From an uncultured Bacilli bacterium (GTDB lineage: Bacteria; Bacillota_I; Bacilli_A; RF39; UBA660): a DNA stretch of 13,221 bases. Position 1 is the first letter of the stretch. Each line of letters opens with the position of its first letter. Shown one piece after another: positions 5,704-12,264 of this stretch. The position numbers were made by a program, and so were the translations under genes. Where the stretch lies: assembly GCA_944331725.1 (NCBI GenBank), contig CALVJE010000020.1, positions 1 to 13,221 on the forward strand, read 5' to 3'. The notes under the pieces are model-generated. The model was not told where the DNA came from. It worked only from the letters and a program-made list of their open reading frames with translations, and searched no databases.

Positions 5704-5731
5704 TTGTTAAAAAATAATACTGTGCTAAAAT
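5704..5731 (+). promoter_or_regulatory. Extended -10 promoter of the SIS gene
   Basis: TTGTTA (5704-5709), 16 nt, TAAAAT (5726-5731), with TGC directly before the -10. Transcription would begin near 5738, in or just before the AAGGAG at 5738-5743, so the leader is very short. Confidence 0.55.
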
Positions 5732-5753
5732 TAAGGTAAGGAGATGATAATTA

Positions 5754-6788
5754 ATGAATGAGACAAATATGTTAAAAGAAATTAGAGAAGTTACAGCTTT
5801 AGAAAACTGTATAGAAAAGAATAAAGATGTAATACCTACTATTGCTAAAGAGATAAAAGAATTTAATCCTAAAAACTTTATGATAGTAGCAAGAGGAACA
5901 TCTACTCACGGAGGTATATTTGGTAAGTTTTTCTTAGAATTACATTATAAAAAACCAGTAGAAATGGCTGATCCATCTATATTTACTGTTTATGATAGTA
6001 ATATGGACTTATCTAATACTTGTGTTATTGCTATTTCTCAGTCTGGTAAAGGATATGATGTTAGTACTGTTTTAAAGAAAGCTAAGGAGGCTGGAGCTTA
6101 TACTTTTGCTATTACTAATAATCCTGAATCATTAGTTGCAGAAGCTACTGATAAACATATCTTTAATGAAATTGGCGAAACTAATGCAGGCGCTGCTACT
6201 AAAGGATATACTACTACTTTATATATCTTAACTAAATTAGCTTTATGTTTAAGTGGTGAAGAAGATAGTTTTGATGATAATAAATATATAGAATCAGTTA
6301 AGAAAGCATTAGAACTATATGAAGATGTTAAACCTATGGCTAAAGAGTTAATATCTATGGATATGGGCTTTTCTATTGCTAGAGGTTATAGTTACTCTAT
6401 CGCTAAAGAATTTGCTCTAAAAGTTATGGAAACTTGTTTAGTTCCAGTTATTCCATATAAAGCCAGTGAATTCTGTCACGGACCACTTGCATCAACTAGT
6501 GAAAAACATCCTGTAGTTTTATTTGCAGTAGATGATAAAACAAACGAAGATATTAAAAGAGTTATTACTTATCTAAAAGATACAAAAGCTAAGACTTATG
6601 TAGTCACTAATGATAAAGAAATCGCTAATATTAGTGATATGGTAATTATGATAGATGAAAAGGAAAGCATTTATGCATTCTATCAAGCTGCTATCGTAAT
6701 GCAGTTACTATCTTGTGAGATGGCCTTTACTAAAGGAACTTATCAAGATCGTGTACCTGTTTTAAAAGGAAGAACTAATACATTCTAA
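5754..6788 (+). CDS. Double-SIS-domain sugar-phosphate isomerase/deaminase (GlmS C-terminal-like)
   Basis: 344 residues with two sugar isomerase (SIS) domains and no glutaminase domain. SIS 1 has ARGTSTHG (46-53) and ISQSGKGYDV (SQSGKG at 95-100), which bind the sugar phosphate. SIS 2 has ARGYSYSIAKEFALKVME (209-226) and EFCHGPL (239-245), as in GlmS and related AgaS, NagB-II and FrlB-type enzymes. Such stand-alone proteins deaminate or isomerise amino-sugar phosphates, or deglycate phosphorylated Amadori compounds; which applies cannot be read here. AAGGAG (5738-5743), 10 nt spacing, supports ATG 5754. It is a single-gene unit with its own promoter and terminator. The mannose-family PTS genes lie about 0.8 kb downstream on the other strand, and this combination is common in amino-sugar or fructosamine use, so a shared pathway is plausible but unproven. 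Confidence 0.85.
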   Translation: MNETNMLKEIREVTALENCIEKNKDVIPTIAKEIKEFNPKNFMIVARGTSTHGGIFGKFFLELHYKKPVEMADPSIFTVYDSNMDLSNTCVIAISQSGKGYDVSTVLKKAKEAGAYTFAITNNPESLVAEATDKHIFNEIGETNAGAATKGYTTTLYILTKLALCLSGEEDSFDDNKYIESVKKALELYEDVKPMAKELISMDMGFSIARGYSYSIAKEFALKVMETCLVPVIPYKASEFCHGPLASTSEKHPVVLFAVDDKTNEDIKRVITYLKDTKAKTYVVTNDKEIANISDMVIMIDEKESIYAFYQAAIVMQLLSCEMAFTKGTYQDRVPVLKGRTNTF

Positions 6789-6793
6789 TATAT

Positions 6794-6827
6794 AAAAAGT
6801 GAAGAAAACTTAATCTTCACTTTTTTT
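6794..6827. terminator. Terminator after the SIS gene, likely bidirectional
   Basis: AAAAAGTGAAGA (6794-6805) pairs with TCTTCACTTTTT (6814-6825) around an 8-nt loop, followed by further T to 6827. On the minus strand the arm also ends in T5, which suits the convergent cysteine-cluster gene ending at 6831. Confidence 0.85.
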
Positions 6828-6830
6828 ATT

Positions 6831-7505
6831 TTACTTTCTTTTATCCTTTGGAAAATTTAATTTCTTACTAATACCCTTCTCATTATAACGTTTATAAGCT
6901 CTTTCATATTCTAAAGGAGATGTTTGAATTAATATAGGTAACATTCCTTTAATATCTTTTTGTTCTTCAATAGGAACAGTATCTAAAACACCCATTAAAC
7001 ACTCATAAAATAAATTTTCAATATCTTCTTTTAATTTATCTTCTAATGACATACCATAGTATTTTCTTACAAATTTACTTAATACTTTTTGATATCTTTC
7101 CCACTCTTTTATATGTTCTAAATGATTTTCTTTAGGGCGACACTTTAATCTATTAGAAGCAGGTATTAAATTAACTCCACCACTTGGTCTATCATTTATA
7201 CTATAAGAACAACCATCATCTTTTAACATCCTACAAGTCTTTTTTATAGAAACTAAATCTACTATATCTCTATCTATATTTCTCGCTCTTAAATAAAGAA
7301 ACGGTGTATATATTAAATTTCCATTTGGTAATCTTTCAAAATCTAAAAAAGCTACAATAGAAATATTACCTCCACTTAAGATATTAGTTAAGCCATTAAA
7401 AGATAAATCTTTAAAGTCTTCAGGATAATAATCACACCCACTCTTTTTACAACAGTAACCACCACACTCTTTACAATACTTTTTATTTTCTAACATTACA
7501 TCCAT
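6831..7505 (-). CDS. YkgJ-like cysteine-cluster protein, function unknown
   Basis: 224 residues. The N-terminal cysteine cluster is C11, C14, C18, C19, C24 (CKECGGYCCKKSGCDYYPEDF without its last residue is the core). A second set follows at C91, C99 and C122 with GCSYSINDRP between, echoing the 'C-x-IY-x-RP...C' layout of YkgJ/UPF0153 (CxxCxxxCC) proteins, which are thought to bind metal or an Fe-S cluster. From about residue 125 a helical tail follows that is longer than in short YkgJ proteins. It is cytosolic, with no signal peptide. The ATG at 7505 has AGAGGTG 6 nt upstream and a near-perfect promoter at 7531-7559, and the gene ends in the bidirectional terminator shared with the SIS gene, so it is a monocistronic unit. 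I cannot name a substrate or partner. Confidence 0.7.
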   Translation of the reverse strand: MDVMLENKKYCKECGGYCCKKSGCDYYPEDFKDLSFNGLTNILSGGNISIVAFLDFERLPNGNLIYTPFLYLRARNIDRDIVDLVSIKKTCRMLKDDGCSYSINDRPSGGVNLIPASNRLKCRPKENHLEHIKEWERYQKVLSKFVRKYYGMSLEDKLKEDIENLFYECLMGVLDTVPIEEQKDIKGMLPILIQTSPLEYERAYKRYNEKGISKKLNFPKDKRK

Positions 7506-7530
7506 ATACTACACCTCTAAATCGTTATAT

Positions 7531-7559
7531 ATTATATTTAGTGATAATTTAGAAGTCAA
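7531..7559 (-). promoter_or_regulatory. Near-consensus promoter of the cysteine-cluster gene
   Basis: On the minus strand TTGACT (7554-7559), 17 nt, perfect TATAAT (7531-7536). The -35 box lies directly beyond the T-tract of the EIIA terminator, so upstream PTS transcription should not read into this gene. Confidence 0.8.
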
Positions 7560-7560
7560 G

Positions 7561-7592
7561 AAAAAGAACCTAAATTCCTTCATTAGGTTCTT
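7561..7592 (-). terminator. Terminator at the end of the EIIA gene
   Basis: On the minus strand AAGAACCTAA (7592-7583) pairs with TTAGGTTCTT (7573-7564) around a 9-nt loop and is followed by T to 7561. The upstream arm and loop are still coding: the EIIA stop (7570-7572) is inside the downstream arm. This marks the end of the PTS cluster. Confidence 0.8.
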
Positions 7593-7998
7593 CTTTATCA
7601 TTAGTAATAACTTTATCTAAAGGTATAACTGATTTAATAGAAGCATCTTTACAAGATGTTTTTAACTCTCCCATACTCATCTTATCTAATTTCATAGAAG
7701 TATCGATTAGTCCACCTAAGTTAATACCTGTTACTACTTCATAACTATCGTTAGTAAAAGCTAATTTACTTGCTACTTTAAATGGTGTTCCTCCCATTAA
7801 ATCACAGGCAAATAGAATCTCACTATCTTTATTTTCTTCTATTATTTTATTAAATTTACCTTCTAAAGACATATCATTATCATCACTTAAGAAGTCTACT
7901 GCAAAGACATTATCTTTAGATCCTGCTATCATAGTTAAGGAACTAAGGATTCCACTTGCAAAATTATTATGTCCTGTTATTATTATAATTTGTTTCAT
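7570..7998 (-). CDS. PTS mannose/fructose/sorbose family EIIA component
   Basis: 142-residue soluble domain that takes phosphate from HPr-P and passes it to EIIB. The phosphorylated residue is predicted as H10 in ITGHNNFASG; ACDLMGGTPFKVAS (DLMGGTPF at 66-73) is the second hallmark of the EIIA-Man fold. It is a stand-alone EIIA rather than an EIIAB fusion. The C-terminal tail (KVITNDKEEPNEGI) is short and charged. The ribosome site is AAAGG about 10 nt before ATG 7998, moderate only. It is the last gene of the cluster, separated from EIID by a terminator and its own extended -10 promoter, so its supply may be set independently of EIIB/C/D. Sugar specificity cannot be assigned. Confidence 0.92.
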   Translation of the reverse strand: MKQIIIITGHNNFASGILSSLTMIAGSKDNVFAVDFLSDDNDMSLEGKFNKIIEENKDSEILFACDLMGGTPFKVASKLAFTNDSYEVVTGINLGGLIDTSMKLDKMSMGELKTSCKDASIKSVIPLDKVITNDKEEPNEGI

Positions 7999-8021
7999 AA
8001 AAACACTACCTTTCTAACTAA

Positions 8022-8027
8022 ATTATA
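8022..8027 (-). promoter_or_regulatory. Extended -10 promoter for EIIA
   Basis: On the minus strand TGC precedes TATAAT (8022-8027), an extended -10 element. The -35 area is only a T-rich stretch that is also the T-tract of the EIID terminator. Start near 8015 gives a leader of roughly 17 nt. Confidence 0.5.
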
Positions 8028-8037
8028 GCATCTTTAT

Positions 8038-8066
8038 AAAAAAAGAAAAAGCCTTTTAGGCTTTTT
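8038..8066 (-). terminator. Terminator between EIID and EIIA
   Basis: On the minus strand AAAAAGCC (8066-8059) and GGCTTTTT (8053-8046) form a stem, extended by an A-T pair across a 3-nt loop, then C and a run of T (8044-8038). It begins 2 nt after the EIID stop codon. It should end or attenuate the ptsI-EIID transcript. Confidence 0.8.
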
Positions 8067-8067
8067 A

Positions 8068-8883
8068 CTAAAGTATTCCAAAGAATGAGAATACAATTGA
8101 TACTATTATAATACCTACTATTAATACTGTAGTATTTACTTTCTTTCTTAATAAGAAATAAATTAAGAAAGTAAATGCAAATGGTAAAAGATTAGGTAAG
8201 ATTTTATCAAAGAAATCTGTTTGTAAACTAACAGTAGCATCGTGTCCAATATCAACAGTAGTTTTAACAGTTAAAGATACATAACTAGCAATTAAACCAC
8301 CTAATATAGTAACACCTAATACTGAAGCAGCATTACTAACTCTTTTAGTATTTTCTTGGATCTTATCCAAAGCTTTAGTACCAGTCTTATATCCCATTCT
8401 AGCAAGTGGAAAACGAAGTAAGAATGCCACTAAGAATACTAAGAAAAATACTATTGGACCTAAAACATTTCCTTGGTCAGAAAGCGATGCACAAATTCCT
8501 GCTGTTATAGGTAATAATGTAAACCAGAATAAAGCATCACCTATACCTGCTAATGGTCCAAATAAAGATATTTTAATCTTTTTAACTACTTCTGGATCTT
8601 CTCCACCTTCATACAAAGATAACATTAATCCTTGTAAATAAGGTAATAAAGTATTATGAGTATTAATGAACTCTAAGTTATCGTGCAATACTCTAGATAA
8701 AGTCTTAGGATCATCTTTATATATTTTCTTTAAAGCTGGTCCCATTCCTGCAGTAAAACCAATACTTTGCATTCTTTCATAATTGAAACAAGATTGATTT
8801 AAAACAGAAAGTAAAGCTAAATCATTTAAATCTGCATCTGTTACAACTCTTTTACGTTTTTTATTCTTTGTTTTAGATTCCAC
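8068..8883 (-). CDS. PTS mannose family EIID membrane component
   Basis: With EIIC it forms the sugar channel in the cytoplasmic membrane. 271 residues. The basic N-terminus (KTKNKKRKRVV) is followed by the family core: NQSCFNYERMQSIGFTAGMG, NTHNTLLPYLQGLMLSLYEGG and the highly conserved GPLAGIGDALFW (109-120). Hydrophobic spans lie in the second half, ending in a C-terminal span. Start choice: GTG at 8883 has GGAGG 8 nt upstream; the in-frame GTG at 8892 overlaps that ribosome site and cannot use it, so the shorter form is preferred. The start overlaps the end of the EIIC gene by 11 nt, typical of translational coupling. Confidence 0.92.
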   Translation of the reverse strand: MESKTKNKKRKRVVTDADLNDLALLSVLNQSCFNYERMQSIGFTAGMGPALKKIYKDDPKTLSRVLHDNLEFINTHNTLLPYLQGLMLSLYEGGEDPEVVKKIKISLFGPLAGIGDALFWFTLLPITAGICASLSDQGNVLGPIVFFLVFLVAFLLRFPLARMGYKTGTKALDKIQENTKRVSNAASVLGVTILGGLIASYVSLTVKTTVDIGHDATVSLQTDFFDKILPNLLPFAFTFLIYFLLRKKVNTTVLIVGIIIVSIVFSFFGIL

Positions 8884-9658
8884 TTGCTTCACCTCCGTTT
8901 CCTGAAGATGCTACCGCAACTTCTTTCTCACCACTTCTAAAGTATTCCATCATTGCAAATGCAACACCCATAATTGCAACTGGTAAAACGTTGTCTATTT
9001 GAATGAAAGTTGCGAATAGGAATCCTGCAAGTAGATAAGGAACATATTTTGCTTTTAGAGTTACACGAAGTAACATAGCAAATCCGACAGCAGGAAGTAA
9101 TCCTCCAGCTACTTGGAATCCATTAATTAACCAATCTGGCATTGCTTCTACTAATGCTTTTAATGGTTCTTGGGCAGCATATACTGATAGGAATGTTAAA
9201 ATACCAGTAGCTATGCTTGTAAGAACTATTCCATAAAAACATAGTTTAAATAAACCTCTTATATTTCCTTCTTTAGCATATCTTTCAGCAGGACCATTGA
9301 AAGAAACAAAAGCAGTATTTCTAACAGTCCATAAGAATTGTAATAATACTCCAAATGGATATGCTAAAGCTAAACTAGTTGCTACATTATTTCCTGTAAT
9401 GTGAGCAAAAACAACAGTCATAACACTAGTTAGTAAGGCTTCAGGAACAGAAGCTCCTCCAATACCTGCAATACCTGCAAAAGCAAGTTCTACCATACCA
9501 CCAGCAACTAAGCCTGTATTTAAATCACCTAGAATAGCACCTACTATAGGACAAACAATAATTGGTCTAAAAATAAATAGTGCTTCTAGATGTCTGTCAA
9601 CAACAAGGACCATAACTACTAAGGTTATAATTATTCCTTGTAATAATGTTATTTCCAT
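8873..9658 (-). CDS. PTS mannose family EIIC membrane permease
   Basis: 261-residue integral membrane permease subunit. Family features in order: an N-terminal span with LLQGIIITLVVMVLVVDRHL, the loop FRPIIVCPIVGAILGDLNTG, ELAFAGIAGIGGASVPEA (the conserved PxxIxG-like region of EIIC-Man), then further hydrophobic spans including GFQVAGGLLPAVGFAMLLRV. The C-terminus is hydrophilic and glycine-rich. A strong GGGAGG (9670-9675) precedes ATG 9658; only 17 nt separate it from the EIIB stop, and its end overlaps EIID, so B-C-D form one translational unit. Confidence 0.93.
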   Translation of the reverse strand: MEITLLQGIIITLVVMVLVVDRHLEALFIFRPIIVCPIVGAILGDLNTGLVAGGMVELAFAGIAGIGGASVPEALLTSVMTVVFAHITGNNVATSLALAYPFGVLLQFLWTVRNTAFVSFNGPAERYAKEGNIRGLFKLCFYGIVLTSIATGILTFLSVYAAQEPLKALVEAMPDWLINGFQVAGGLLPAVGFAMLLRVTLKAKYVPYLLAGFLFATFIQIDNVLPVAIMGVAFAMMEYFRSGEKEVAVASSGNGGEASGI

Positions 9659-9675
9659 AATTTTTTCTTCCTCCC

Positions 9676-10149
9676 TTAAAATTCTTCTTTTGGTGAATCA
9701 GGTGTATCTTGAATATAAATTTTATCAACGTGTTTCTTGATATAATTTAAATCATCAAGATCTTCTTTACTAACAGAAACCTTATCTGTTAGTTTCTTTT
9801 CACCTTCATCATAATACATATTACCAATATCTACCTCCTTTATCTTAACACCTCCTTCAATAACCCTCCTTAAGTCTTTAGGAGTTTGACATATTAATAA
9901 AATGTGTTGATCAGCTGATGCCTTATCTATAATATCAATAGTCTTCTGAATAGTAAAAAATCTTGTATCATAGCCAAGTGATGATGCTGCCATTTTCATA
10001 ACACTTTTCTCTATTTCATTTTCTGCAGTCTCATCATCTGCTACAACAATTAGATTTGCTCCTACTGCCCCTGCCCATAAACAAACTATTTGTCCATGAA
10101 TTAATCTGTTATCAATTCTTGCTAATAAAATATTATTGTCTTTTGCCAT
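9676..10149 (-). CDS. PTS mannose/fructose/sorbose family EIIB component
   Basis: 157-residue soluble phosphocarrier. The phosphorylated residue is predicted as H18 in ARIDNRLIHGQI, the family signature. Downstream motifs such as LIVVADDETAENEI, the MKMAAS segment and GGVKIKEVDIGNMYY, as well as the C-terminal DLDDLNYIKKHV, agree with EIIB-Man. The start is ATG 10149, which has AAGGAGG 8 nt upstream; an open frame extends 13 codons further to 10188 into the previous gene but lacks a ribosome site. The ribosome site begins right after the stop of the leucine-rich repeat gene (10163), so EIIB translation is coupled to that unusual upstream neighbour. Confidence 0.93.
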   Translation of the reverse strand: MAKDNNILLARIDNRLIHGQIVCLWAGAVGANLIVVADDETAENEIEKSVMKMAASSLGYDTRFFTIQKTIDIIDKASADQHILLICQTPKDLRRVIEGGVKIKEVDIGNMYYDEGEKKLTDKVSVSKEDLDDLNYIKKHVDKIYIQDTPDSPKEEF

Positions 10150-10162
10150 TATTTCATCCTCC

Positions 10163-12232
10163 TTATATTGTTTTACTATTTTTACCATTTATTTCTTCTT
10201 CAAACTTTGTAGTATCTTCTCCATTTATAGTTTCTAAACTGGCTAAGTATTTAGTACTACTTAAACTGGTAAAATGTGCATATCCACCTATACTTCGTAA
10301 ATTTTCTAAACCTTTGGCACTAGTTAATTTATTAGCCCAAATAGTTTTTCCTATATTTTGTAAACTTTTTAAACCTTCTGCATTAGTCAAATTATAAAAA
10401 ATAGCATTCCCACCTATATTTTGTAAACTTTCTAAACCTTCTGTACTGCTTAAATTCTCGAATTTTGCATTTCCACCTATATTTTGTAAACTTTTTAAGC
10501 CTTCTGCACTGGTTATATTAGAAAAAGAAGCATCTCCACCTATATTTTGCAAACTTTCTAACCCTTGGGTACTAATTAAATTATAAAAATTTGCTTTCCC
10601 GCCTATACTTCGTAAATTTTCTAAACCTTCTGCACTGATTAAATTATCAAAATTAGCATTTCCACCTATATTTTGTAAATTTTCTAAACCTTTGGCACTG
10701 GTTATATTACCAAAAAAAGCATTTCCGCCTATACTTCGTAAATTTTCTAAACCTTCTGCACTACCTAAATAAAGGGAAAAAGCATCTCCACCTATACTTC
10801 GTAAATTTTCTAAACCTTTAGCACTTCTTAATTCTGTAAAACTAGCTTTTCCACCTATAATTTCTAAATTTTCTAAACCTTTGGCACTAGTTATATTACC
10901 AAAAAAAGCATTTCCAACTATATATTTTAATGTTTTTAATTTAGATGGTATCTCCTTTCCTCTATACATTAAATTTCCATAAAATATTATAATATTATTA
11001 CTATCAAAATCAGAAAGTGCAGTTCCTATATTTTCTTCTTTACAGTCAAATATAAATTCTAAATCTTTCTTGTTATTTCTTTTATCATGTATTTCCTTAA
11101 TTCTAGGGTCTTTGCTGAAACCAAATCCTTCTATTTTTGAGTCTACCTCATACAAAAATCTTAACTCTTCTTTCGTTAAATCTATATTATTACTTACTTT
11201 ATTATCTATTTCTGTTAACAATTTCATATCATTAACTTTCTTTAAGTATTTATCCTTATCAGGAAATTCATTTAGTTTCTTTTCAGCAATAGGAGTCATA
11301 CATCCTTCTAAGTTTTGATGTTCTCCTACTCCTCTTACTTCTCCTATATTATATTTACCATCCATTCTAATGGCAATTCTAGGTTCTTTATATTCTTCCT
11401 CTTTATCTTTTGTATAATATACGTAAAAATCACCCATAGAAAGTTGCATTTTAGCAGTCTCTTCTCCTGCTGTACACCAGCCAGTATTTTTTCCCTGCAA
11501 TGACTCCCATAATGGTCTATAATCACTTCCTTGGTCATATTTTACCCATATTCCATCTGTATCATTGCCTCTATTTACATAACCAGTATTTGTTAAGTAA
11601 TATTCATATAGTTTCTTAAAACTTTCACCATTTTCTAAAGCTTTACTTGCTTCTTCACTTATCTCTTCATTAGTTCCTATTTCTTTTGCCAAAGTATCAT
11701 ATACTCTTGCTAGTGCTTCTCTATTTAATTCTATATAAGGCTCTGTTGTTGTTTTACTTCTTCTTCCAAACTCTCCTTTTTCTTTATCAAACTTATTTAG
11801 TTTTAGCATTCCTCTAAAGGCATAATGCTTAAACCATATTGGATACATTGCATCATCACTTGTTAGATAGTCTATCCACATATCAAGAGATTTTTCTTGC
11901 TCTTTTTGTACCGTTGAAAGTAATTTTTCTTTCATTTCATCTGTTACAGGAACATCTCCATAGCCTCTTTCTCTTGCTATTTTTTTCTGTAAATTAATAT
12001 AACTTTCAGGCAGTTCTTTTATTACATATTTATCATAATAAAACTGCTTTAATATCTCCATTTTATGAGGATTATCTTTTGCTATATCATGAGCTCTTTC
12101 TAGTCTTTCTAAATATTTACTTATCTTTTCAGTAGGGCTATCACTTTTCTCTGCAGTATGCATAACGACATCTTCCATATGCATATTATTATATAGACTA
12201 TTTAAAAACTCTTCTCCATTTTTATATTTCAT
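10163..12232 (-). CDS. Large leucine-rich-repeat protein with WCTAG-type N-terminal domain, function unknown
   Basis: 689 residues, no signal peptide, membrane span or cell-wall anchor, so probably cytosolic. Residues 1-245 are charged and mostly helical. Residues about 247-320 are a distinctive region: TGWCTAGEETAKMQLSMGDF (W252, C253), YVYYTKDKEEE, then PRIAIRMDGKYNIGEVRG and HQNLEG. From memory, similar 'WCTA...Y...I' modules occur in uncharacterised gut Firmicute and mobile-element or PcfJ-like proteins; that likeness is tentative. A helical linker follows, then ten 21-residue repeats (residues 449-658) of the type SAEGLENLRSIGGNAxFxNL and a short cap. GAGGAGG 8 nt before ATG 12232 gives a strong start. 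It lies 32 nt after ptsI and 13 nt before the EIIB ATG, inside the PTS operon with no terminator on either side seen. Repeats suggest protein binding; any role in PTS is unproven. Confidence 0.85.
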   Translation of the reverse strand: MKYKNGEEFLNSLYNNMHMEDVVMHTAEKSDSPTEKISKYLERLERAHDIAKDNPHKMEILKQFYYDKYVIKELPESYINLQKKIARERGYGDVPVTDEMKEKLLSTVQKEQEKSLDMWIDYLTSDDAMYPIWFKHYAFRGMLKLNKFDKEKGEFGRRSKTTTEPYIELNREALARVYDTLAKEIGTNEEISEEASKALENGESFKKLYEYYLTNTGYVNRGNDTDGIWVKYDQGSDYRPLWESLQGKNTGWCTAGEETAKMQLSMGDFYVYYTKDKEEEYKEPRIAIRMDGKYNIGEVRGVGEHQNLEGCMTPIAEKKLNEFPDKDKYLKKVNDMKLLTEIDNKVSNNIDLTKEELRFLYEVDSKIEGFGFSKDPRIKEIHDKRNNKKDLEFIFDCKEENIGTALSDFDSNNIIIFYGNLMYRGKEIPSKLKTLKYIVGNAFFGNITSAKGLENLEIIGGKASFTELRSAKGLENLRSIGGDAFSLYLGSAEGLENLRSIGGNAFFGNITSAKGLENLQNIGGNANFDNLISAEGLENLRSIGGKANFYNLISTQGLESLQNIGGDASFSNITSAEGLKSLQNIGGNAKFENLSSTEGLESLQNIGGNAIFYNLTNAEGLKSLQNIGKTIWANKLTSAKGLENLRSIGGYAHFTSLSSTKYLASLETINGEDTTKFEEEINGKNSKTI
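10259..10888 (-). repeat. Ten tandem 63-bp units encoding 21-residue leucine-rich repeats
   Basis: Ten units in perfect 63-nt register, from Ser-Ala-Lys at 10888 to 10259. Protein consensus: S-A/T-x-G-L-x-x-L-x-x-I-G-G-x-A-x-F-x-x-L/I-x. Unit 9 departs most (IGKTIWANKLT). A degenerate unit precedes (KLKTLKYIVGNAFFGNIT) and a partial one follows (STKYLASLETING). Two alternating variants, LRSIGG and LQNIGG, occur in blocks, which suggests duplication of units. DNA identity between several units is high (for instance the phrase for GLxxLQNIGG). Confidence 0.9.
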
Positions 12233-12264
12233 AAAATGAACCTCCTCAATTAGATTATCTTATT

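Noticed and set aside
10150..10188. Upstream start for EIIB
   Set aside because: The extra 13 codons overlap the end of the repeat protein gene and its stop; AAGGAGG is placed for ATG 10149.
10056..10397. Plus-strand frame across the EIIB start and the repeats
   Set aside because: Antisense of two well-supported genes; its apparent Pro/Leu/Phe repeats are the mirror of the 63-bp repeats.
10259..10888. Regular repeats considered as a CRISPR array
   Set aside because: The repeats are contiguous 63-bp coding units in one reading frame without unique spacers, and no cas genes are nearby.
11070..11538. Three short frames within the leucine-rich-repeat protein gene
   Set aside because: Other-frame shadows of a continuous 689-codon gene; no ribosome sites or recognisable motifs.
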